Source: Echinostoma caproni (lineage: Eukaryota > Platyhelminthes > Trematoda > Plagiorchiida > Echinostomatidae). Taken from it: a stretch of 13,905 nucleotides of DNA. The first letter of the stretch is position 1. Each line of letters starts with the position of its first letter. The position numbers and the translations under genes were made by a program. Location: NCBI GenBank assembly GCA_900618425.1, contig UZAN01056082.1, positions 1 through 13,905 of the forward strand. The letters run 5' to 3'. Under the pieces are notes generated by a model. It was given only the letters and a program-made list of their open reading frames with translations, did not search any database and was not told the DNA's origin. Positions 8,640-13,905 of the stretch are shown here, one piece after another.

Positions 8640-9420
8640 ACACCCTCCACTGAGAGTCCAGCAACCTCCCAGTTCAAAGTGTTAGCGCGCTCTTGAAGAG
8701 CCGGCACGTATAACCTCCTGAAGTTTCTACGCCACTTGTCAGGTGGCTTTACAGTGTCTAGTGGCGCTATGAAGCGCAATGTGCCGTGATCACTTTTCCC
8801 TAGGGGGCCCCTAAATGGAGATTCTCAACATCACAATGGTACTTAGTGATCACCAGATCCAGTGTACTCGGTTTATGCCCCATGAGCTATCGGTTCGGTT
8901 AGCACAGGTGCTGGATCAGGCTCTTCTCCTCTATTAAGTTAATTAGTTTGTCCTCAAATATCCCTCTTGTCGACACCCCCATGGCCCAATCGACTTCCGG
9001 GGAATTGAAGTCCCCTACAATCAGCACCCTATCATTCTTCGTTACCACTTCTTCAATGTATTGTAGGAGTTGAGCACTTTCACCTTCCTCCGCTGATAGG
9101 CTCCGATAAGTACATAATATTGTGAGCTTATCTCCTCCAGTAATAACGTGTGCTGAGACGGCCTGGATCCAGTGAAAATGCTTTCCCTTGTAGTTGCTCC
9201 AGGTGCGAGGCCGCGAAAAGCATGACTCCCCCACCATTTTTTACCCCTCCCCTGTCAGCTCTGTAGGTGGTAAAACCTACCGGGCGAAGGTGTCTGTCGT
9301 TTGCCCAGTCCTTCAACCATGTCTCCGTTAGGGCAATAGAATCCAATCCAGCAGCGTCTACCCCCAGTTCTTTCCACTTTTGCCGATACTGCATAAGTTG
9401 CTATACAGTATGCTAAGGCA
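8640..9420 (-). pseudogene. CR1 ORF2, EEP endonuclease part, broken
   Basis: This is the N-terminal nuclease of ORF2, which nicks the target site. Near 9406 a frame gives ILYSN, the Asn metal-ligand motif; a frameshift then leads to LDSIALTETWL with the catalytic Glu, and GFTTYRADRGGVKNGGGVML. Near 9190 the frame changes again, continuing with TILCTYRSLSAEEGE and RVLIVGDFNSPEVDW (GDFN at 9004-9015). After the stop at 8899, another frame gives GKSDH (SDH at 8786-8794), the last catalytic motif. So all main EEP motifs survive, spread over several frames. Compared with the copy at 4234-5532 the motif order is the same, but the sequence is clearly a different family or an old divergence. Confidence 0.85.
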
Positions 9421-9505
9421 AATAGACCATATGTTTGAGCGGACTTTATCTTAGGGAGGGTTTATGCACTCGAGCGTGAAGCCCGAGTGATCACCCCGTT
9501 TTTTT

Positions 9506-9529
9506 GTTGTCCCGCGGAGGTTCGTTTGA
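9506..9529 (-). repeat. Copy 1 of a 25-base motif upstream of CR1 ORF2
   Basis: On the minus strand it reads TCAAACGAACCTCCGCGGGA and then CAAC. The same motif with two small differences occurs at 10816-10840. This copy lies about 100 bases upstream of the first endonuclease motif, in the non-coding gap after the ORF1 stop. Confidence 0.5.
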
Positions 9530-9548
9530 TGCCCTTGTTAATTATGCC

Positions 9549-10640
9549 CTACTCGTCCATTGTATTCCACGGTGTAATGCAACCCAGCGGTGATCGTTGG
9601 AGGATCGGACTTAAGTCATCCTTTGGCAAGCGTATCACAGGTGATGCCTGACGCCGACACTTTTCCGCTTCTGTCGGGGAGGATGGTCTGCTGTATGTGG
9701 TGCTTGTTCTGTTTGTGCCATTCTTCCGCATCAAAATATCCGGTTCTACCTTTACCCGAGAATCGGTACTAGCGTGGATCTTGGCTTACGCAGCCAAGAA
9801 CATATCCCTATACCTCAGGTTCGCAAATTCAATGAGGACCGGTCTCCCATTCGCTATTATGTTCCTATCCTCTTGTTCCCACCTTCCCATCCGAGGCGCC
9901 CTCTTTACAAGGACATGAGCAGGAATGCCTACCAACCTCAGTAGATCAACGACTCTCCGCCGGAGTTCCCTTGCTCTATGGCGAGTAGCTCTGCAGAATG
10001 GCTCAGGGGTGCCTTTAACATCACATTGCGGTTACACCTCATAGCCAGTTCGGCTTGGTTGGCCAAATTTCCTACCGCACTTCCGAGCTTAGTTGCTGCT
10101 CCCTGAGCTCTTTTCAATTCTTTCGCTTGTTCCTGGATGGCACTCATAACCTTTGGAAGCTCGCGGTCAATATAGGCTCGTAATGCAGTCGAGCGTGTCG
10201 CCGGTCTTAATTTACGCCTCTCGTCCCTCTTAACCCTCGCTACCAGGGGTAACACAGAAACCTCTATGCCTGTTTGCACGCGGAGTGTGTCAGCAGCCGG
10301 TTTGTTTTGACCTTGCTTTCGTCTTTCATGTGCACGCTTCTTAGGGGACTTGCTCCTGTCGGGACTTTGGGGGTGGGTTGCTCGATCTATTCGTGCACGC
10401 ATGCTCACAACTAAGGCAAAACCACTGTAGGAACCTGTGGATTGCGTACAGTTCCAGTACCTTAGAGCACAGAGTACTACACTGAGGGTGATACCAGGTC
10501 TCGCAGCCATCACGTCTTATGCCGACCTGGACATCAAGCTTGCAACCCTTCCTCTCACAGGGGAACTCGCCTACTGGAACCGGCCCCTCAGCGTCGATAG
10601 TGCCATATTTGTGCTGTCTACCAGAGCTAATTCTTCTCAT
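9549..10640 (-). pseudogene. CR1 ORF1: PHD-like zinc finger, coiled region, C-terminal domain
   Basis: ORF1 proteins of CR1 elements bind element RNA; some are known to carry a PHD finger. In the frame starting at 10640, residues 28-78 (10559-10407) give C-x4-C, then RRDGCETWYHPQC and FCLSC. This is a C4HC3 PHD pattern in which the third Cys is Arg at residue 43, one base from Cys. The reading then shifts to a frame ending at 9938. That frame has a basic, Ser/Pro-rich stretch (SPDRSKSPKKRAHERRK) and a helical region rich in Ala, Glu and Lys, ending in LANQAELAMRCNRNV. A second frameshift near 9965 leads to RRRVVDLLRLVGIPAHVL and GRPVLIEFANLRYRDMF, the domain shared with the CR1 fragment at 4234-5532. 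A TAA at 9786-9788 interrupts it, and the last stop is at 9549. No initiator Met is certain. Confidence 0.75.
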
Positions 10641-11669
10641 ATTGTGAACACAAGTGCTAAACAGGAGGAAATCAAGAGCTATACAAGCGAAATTTAACGG
10701 CTAAGGTAGTCAGTCGATATGATACTCGCCAAAACAGGGAATAATGTACCAAAAATGTTGGCTGATCGATAATTTCGATAGAGTCAACTACAAACTCCTC
10801 GAGCTTTCCTTCATTGTAGTCCCGCGGAGTGATCGTTTGAGTCGTGACTCCCTGATGCAGATCTGCGACTGTGGGCAGAAAAATCTTCATATACAGTGTC
10901 TTCCTCTATTTGGGTTCAATTTAATGCAGAATCAGCGCTATCCCTCCGTCTGTTTTGAGTCGATTGCAAAGCAGGTCGCTCCATTCCAAATTTCAAACTG
11001 CGCGGTATACATTTCGGGATTCACGGGAATTGACGGGCTTGGGAACCTAAGTAACCCGGGTTTGGTGGTAGGTTAATTGCTCGGTGACGGAAGGAGGTTC
11101 TCGGAATAGTTGTGTTTCTTGGTATCCGATTGTGTCTGAAAAAAGAGACAGTTAGGAGTACTACTATTCAACTGTTTTTGTATGCGCTCGTACGTAAGCA
11201 GTGGTTAATACACCGTAAACGTGGTTCACAAAAGAAATTGCCACCACACGCTTTGCAGTGATCCAATGGCGCCCACCGTTACAATACCGTTCTAGACAGC
11301 TAGGACGCTCACCCAAACCATGCAATCATTCTTTTAGTAGTCGGAGTAAAAAAGAAAAAAACAGTGCGTTGGATACATAAGGGTAAGGGACTGGGTCTCC
11401 ACCCTTACCTTGACAGAACCGCATCCGCAGCTTACTTGGTACTGGACCGACAGGTTGCCCCAGGGCAAGTATCTCAGCCGCTCCGACCAGGATTTTGATG
11501 TGTAGGTGAATGTACTGTGTGAGGGTGTGTCGGGATGCATGAGTGCTGCTTGCGGTTAGGGAGGCAGTGTCACTATGCCCTCCAGTTATTAGGTGTGTTG
11601 GTGCGCATGAATCTTAAACTATTCAAATGCTCTATCGGAAGTTGCAATTCTATCTGCCCACGGAGGGTG
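10641..11669. other. Unassigned region upstream of the CR1 copy
   Basis: There are overlapping open frames on both strands (110 codons plus at 10744-11076; 72 codons minus at 10672-10890), none with a domain I can name. Some of it may be 5' UTR of the CR1 copy, given the shared motif at 10816-10840. At 11383-11409, GGTAAGGG and CCCTTACC form an 8-bp inverted repeat with an 11-base loop. The rest, to the LTR, shows nothing I recognise. Confidence 0.4.
10816..10840 (-). repeat. Copy 2 of the 25-base motif, upstream of CR1 ORF1
   Basis: On the minus strand it reads TCAAACGATCACTCCGCGGG and then ACTAC. It lies about 175 bases upstream of the PHD-containing frame, so each ORF of the long CR1 copy has one motif ahead of it. 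Confidence 0.5.
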
Positions 11670-11789
11670 TGAAGCTAATCGACGTTTATGGCCTACCGAT
11701 AAGTCTTCTATGGATCTTCAATGAAGCGCTCGACCTCTTAGTGTCTCGTTGCCCTGTGTAGACAAAAACACTCTTGGTGGTCCTAGACG

Positions 11790-11795
11790 TTTATT
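11790..11795 (-). terminator. AATAAA poly(A) signal of LTR copy B
   Basis: AATAAA on the minus strand, followed by CGTCTA as in copy A, at the matching distance from the TATA box. Confidence 0.55.
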
Positions 11796-11805
11796 GGCGT
11801 ATCGT

Positions 11806-11821
11806 GGTACTAGAAAGTACC
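11806..11821 (-). promoter_or_regulatory. Conserved hairpin before the LTR poly(A) signal, copy B
   Basis: On the minus strand GGTACT-TTCT-AGTACC keeps the 6-bp stem seen in copy A, with a loop that differs by one base. It ends ten bases before the AATAAA. Confidence 0.5.
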
Positions 11822-11923
11822 GAATGCTTGCCGATTTGACGACTAAACGATGCAAGCAAATCAATACAGTAGCAAAGCTAAAGCGTGTCACACCCGTTGC
11901 GTGGGTTTGAACAGGACCCAGAT

Positions 11924-11932
11924 TATAAATAC
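11924..11932 (-). promoter_or_regulatory. TATA box of LTR copy B
   Basis: TATTTATAA on the minus strand aligns with TATATATAA of copy A. The sequence just after it (TGGGTCCTGTTCAAACCCA) keeps a possible 5-bp stem. Confidence 0.55.
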
Positions 11933-12078
11933 ACTTGAGCGGAAAACCATGCTCGATAAAACACAAGCAGTAAAGTAAAACAGAAAGAAATATCACGTTT
12001 ACCGTCATTGTAAAGAAAATATGAACGGCAAACATCCTCGTGGAATGCTCTGTTTCTCGTACAATTGACCACATTGCA

Positions 12079-12499
12079 TTTCAGCGGGTGTATGCGATAC
12101 AATGAAGCTAGCGCAAGAGCTTAACCGAATTATGCTGCCGAATATAATTAACAGCAGAACACAAACGGAGAAGGGCAAACCTCGAGATAAAATAAGTTGG
12201 GAAGGAGAGGGGTAGAGAGATGGTGGAGACTGGGACCAAGAACAATAAGGTTTGAAAATAAATGACAACGGAGACGCTGACGATTGGATGTTTATGCCCT
12301 GGATGGAACGAGGACAAATGAGTTGATGAAATAGAAGGGCATAAGACGTGAGCGTGGATAGACGAGGCAAATCAAATACGCCATGTGGGCAGGATAGCAA
12401 ACGATGAAAGTGTCAACATACAAAATGGAACGCTCTTAACGGTTCAAAAGTCTGCGAATGCCACCTTGGGTGATTTATCAGTGGTTCAAGCATGTGCTC
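12079..12499. other. Gap between BEL/Pao pol and LTR copy B, no gene recognised
   Basis: The minus strand is pyrimidine-rich (plus strand GGGAAGGAGAGGGGTAGAGA near 12200) and open for 131 codons, ending at 12005. The predicted peptide is rich in Ser, Pro and Leu and has no domain I know. It looks like a composition effect of the biased sequence. It would be the 3' untranslated part of the BEL element if LTR copy B belongs to it. Confidence 0.4.
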
Positions 12500-13555
12500 T
12501 CCAATAAACACATTTTTTGAATGTCGCACACCTGTTAACCGGCAGATGTTCTCAATTTTCCAGTTCGTACTAGTTCGTCTGGGTCCGTTTTGCTTTCTAT
12601 GACTACACCCAGTGGCCACTTGTTGCGTTGCAGCTTNCAGCTTTTTGTGGGCCATAAGGACAACGTCTCTAACCTTCAGTGACCGTTCTCTATGCAATCA
12701 CTTCTGTTGAGCTTGAAGGGTTCGCAGGTACTCTCTTGTCTAACGCTCCCAAAACACTTCTGCCAGGTAGTTCGCATGCTTCCAACCCGAGGTATAGCAG
12801 CCACTAAAAGCTTTTGTTATATTTAGACCATCACTGAACCTCAATAGCAGAAGGTCACTGGGAGTTAGCGCCAGTCCTTGCAGGTCATCGCTGGTGAAGA
12901 GTACAAGCGGTCGGTTGTTGAATATTCTTTCGGCCTCTACCAGAAATTTACTCAAATTTTCATCGTCCGGCGCCTGTTTTTCACAAAATGCTGTTAATAT
13001 TTTTTGTATTAGCCTTTCCCAAACTCTTCCGCGCTGACTGCTGTAGGGTGGGTTGAAGTGCCATTGGGTTTAACATGGCGACAGTTGGTCTTGCAAGGCA
13101 CATTTGTCTAACCGCATCAACCGTTTGTTCAACTCCTTTTGTGTACCGACGAAATTGGACTCATTGTCGGAGGACCCATTCGATGGGTCGCCTCGTCTAC
13201 CCACGAATCTCTGCCAGGCCATGAGAAACGAGTCGATCGACATACTGTGTACGGTCTATACATGCACAGCTCGTGGCTGTAAGCAGGTCCTCAGGCAACC
13301 GTACCATTTCTCCGTTGACGTCCTTTGTTTCATCTATAGTGGCCCGAAGTACTCCACTCCAGTTTCGGCGAAGGGTCACCAACCTGGTCGTACTCGGGAG
13401 TTTGGTAACGATGTCGTCAGTTGCTTGCTAAGTGTAGCATCCGAGCGATGACAAATGAGACAGTTGCCCACGATGCGCTTAACCGTAGCTCTCCCTTTCA
13501 TTATCCAAAACCGACAGCGAATCGTATTGAGTAGGTGGTTATGCCCTGCATGACC
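12500..13555 (-). pseudogene. BEL/Pao pol: integrase and DUF5641 C-terminal domain, broken
   Basis: This is the 3' end of a BEL/Pao LTR-retrotransposon polyprotein; integrase inserts the cDNA into host DNA. One frame runs from 13555 to about 12640. It starts with the HHCC zinc-binding part (GHAGHNHLL, RFWIMKGRATVKRIV, CLICHR). The catalytic core follows with ETGVEYFGPL, YGCLRTCLQPRAVHV and DSFLMAWQRFVGRRG. The second Asp of the DDE triad is in SDNESNFVG (13166-13168) and the Glu in GRVWERL (13016-13018), but the first Asp is Glu at 13352-13354. RIFNNRPLV and LTPSDLLLLRF then lead to the DUF5641 tail (SLKVRDVVLMAHKKL). A one-base shift near the N at 12637 moves to WPLGVVIESKTDPDELVRTG and KMCLLE, which fit DUF5641 well. 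At least six in-frame stops are present. Protease and reverse transcriptase are missing, and the left boundary abuts the repeat at 13569. Confidence 0.92.
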
Positions 13556-13568
13556 TTCTTACATACTT

Positions 13569-13905
13569 CATACTGAATATCACAGCTCTGTCATAGGTTT
13601 GCAATTTTTTTAATCCCATCCACTCCCGTAACACATGCTGACATTTCATCATTTTTCACTTGTGCATGCATTTCTCATTAAGTAGAGTGGTCAAGCCACA
13701 TTGCGGATTAGAGGATTAGATATTCTTCAGATGAAAACCTACACTGGGCTTGTCACCCATCATTCTGAACATCTCATCCCTAGCATATGTTNGCATATGT
13801 TCGCAATACTTTTCATTCCACCCACTGCCGTGGCACATGCTGACCAGGCAGCAGTGTTCACCATCACACCCATTCAAGATCCAGTACACTGGTCAATGTA
13901 CATGG
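13569..13905. repeat. Diverged tandem (satellite-like) repeat, about 200-bp period
   Basis: The block from 13569 (CATACTGAATATC, then GCAAT, a T-rich run, ATCCCATCCACTCCCGTAAC, ACATGCTGAC) recurs from 13761 (CATTCTGAACATC, GCAATACTTTTC, CCACCCACTGCCGTGG, CACATGCTGAC). The offset is 192 bases at the first match and 202 at the second. The difference comes largely from an 11-base duplication, GCATATGTT, around the N at 13792. The second unit runs off the window edge and fades after GCTGAC. Only two units are visible, so it could be a satellite, a dispersed-repeat dimer or a local duplication. Confidence 0.6.

Larger units (their letters stand above)
6590..10640 (-). mobile_element. Nearly complete, degenerate CR1 non-LTR retrotransposon
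   Basis: On the minus strand the order is: PHD-type zinc finger ORF1 (10640-9549), EEP endonuclease (about 9420-8640), finger-to-palm linker and reverse transcriptase (8605-6775), then a 3' UTR of about 180 bases ending near 6590. This is the standard CR1 layout, and the span of about 4 kb is close to full length for the clade. Every domain carries frameshifts or stops, so the element is dead. The 3' part has a TTATTATTAATAATATT stretch (6650-6680) and a T-run on the minus strand near 6604-6610. CR1 elements usually end in short tandem repeats rather than long poly(A). The 5' end is unknown and may extend past 10840, where a motif shared with the inter-ORF region is found. Confidence 0.85.
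11670..12078 (-). mobile_element. LTR copy B (409 bp), inverted relative to copy A
   Basis: The reverse complement aligns end to end with 3515-3921: TG at the start (12078), CA at the end (11670), and the same order of TATA box, hairpin and AATAAA. Homology includes the flanks of the core, for example ATTGTACGA and CCACGAGGA near the start and GAAGACTTATC near the end. It lies about 430 bases beyond the BEL/Pao pol remnant on the same strand, where a 3' LTR would be expected. No convincing polypurine tract precedes it: the sequence there is ACCCGCTGAAA. Ownership by that element is therefore likely by position but not shown. Confidence 0.8.

Noticed and set aside
10850..10870. CTGATGCAG, checked as a hammerhead ribozyme core
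   Set aside because: The core needs CTGATGA followed by a stem and GAAA; neither follows.
10672..10890. Minus-strand frame with FVVDSIEIIDQPTFLVHY, faintly like a chromodomain
   Set aside because: The aromatic cage and the WEP motif of a chromodomain are missing, so no call is justified.
11383..11409. 8-bp inverted repeat as a possible terminator or structured RNA
   Set aside because: Long loop, no conservation evidence and no neighbouring gene; noted only as part of the unassigned region.
13104..13451. Plus-strand 115-codon frame
   Set aside because: It is antisense to the BEL/Pao integrase, which has the DDE-region and zinc-binding motifs in one frame.

Overview
The window looks like intergenic DNA from an animal genome, built almost entirely of old, broken retrotransposons. 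I see no intact host gene, no rRNA or tRNA, no CRISPR array and no bacterial operon structure. Two kinds of evidence point to a eukaryote: CR1-type LINE proteins, a Ty3/Gypsy gag and pol, a BEL/Pao integrase with its DUF5641 tail, and two LTRs carrying a TATA box and AATAAA. CR1, Gypsy and BEL/Pao together are common in flatworms (flukes, tapeworms), so a flatworm is my guess. That is inference, and other invertebrates fit too.

Layout, left to right. 1-887 (+) is the 3' end of a CR1-like reverse transcriptase. 888-2100 has no recognised gene. 2113-2892 (+) is the C-terminal end of a Gypsy pol (integrase tail). 3281-3523 (+) is a short frame with eroded CCHC zinc knuckles of gag type. 3515-3921 (+) is LTR copy A. 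4234-5532 (-) is a CR1 fragment in which an ORF1 C-terminal domain runs in frame into the EEP endonuclease. 5639-6420 (-) is a Gypsy gag pseudogene. About 6590-10640 (-) is a nearly complete but broken CR1 element: PHD-type ORF1, EEP endonuclease and reverse transcriptase in the expected order. 10641-11669 is unassigned. 11670-12078 (-) is LTR copy B, inverted relative to copy A. About 12500-13555 (-) is the 3' end of a BEL/Pao pol. 13569-13905 is a diverged tandem repeat running off the window.

All coding pieces carry in-frame stops or frameshifts, so nothing here is likely to make a working retrotransposition protein. The most informative parts are: the CR1 copy that keeps its domain order; the second CR1 copy where ORF1 and endonuclease share one frame; a 25-base motif repeated upstream of both ORFs of the long CR1; and the LTR pair, whose hairpin before the poly(A) signal is kept in both copies although the loop differs. 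I do not see a new biological system; these are the leads worth checking.
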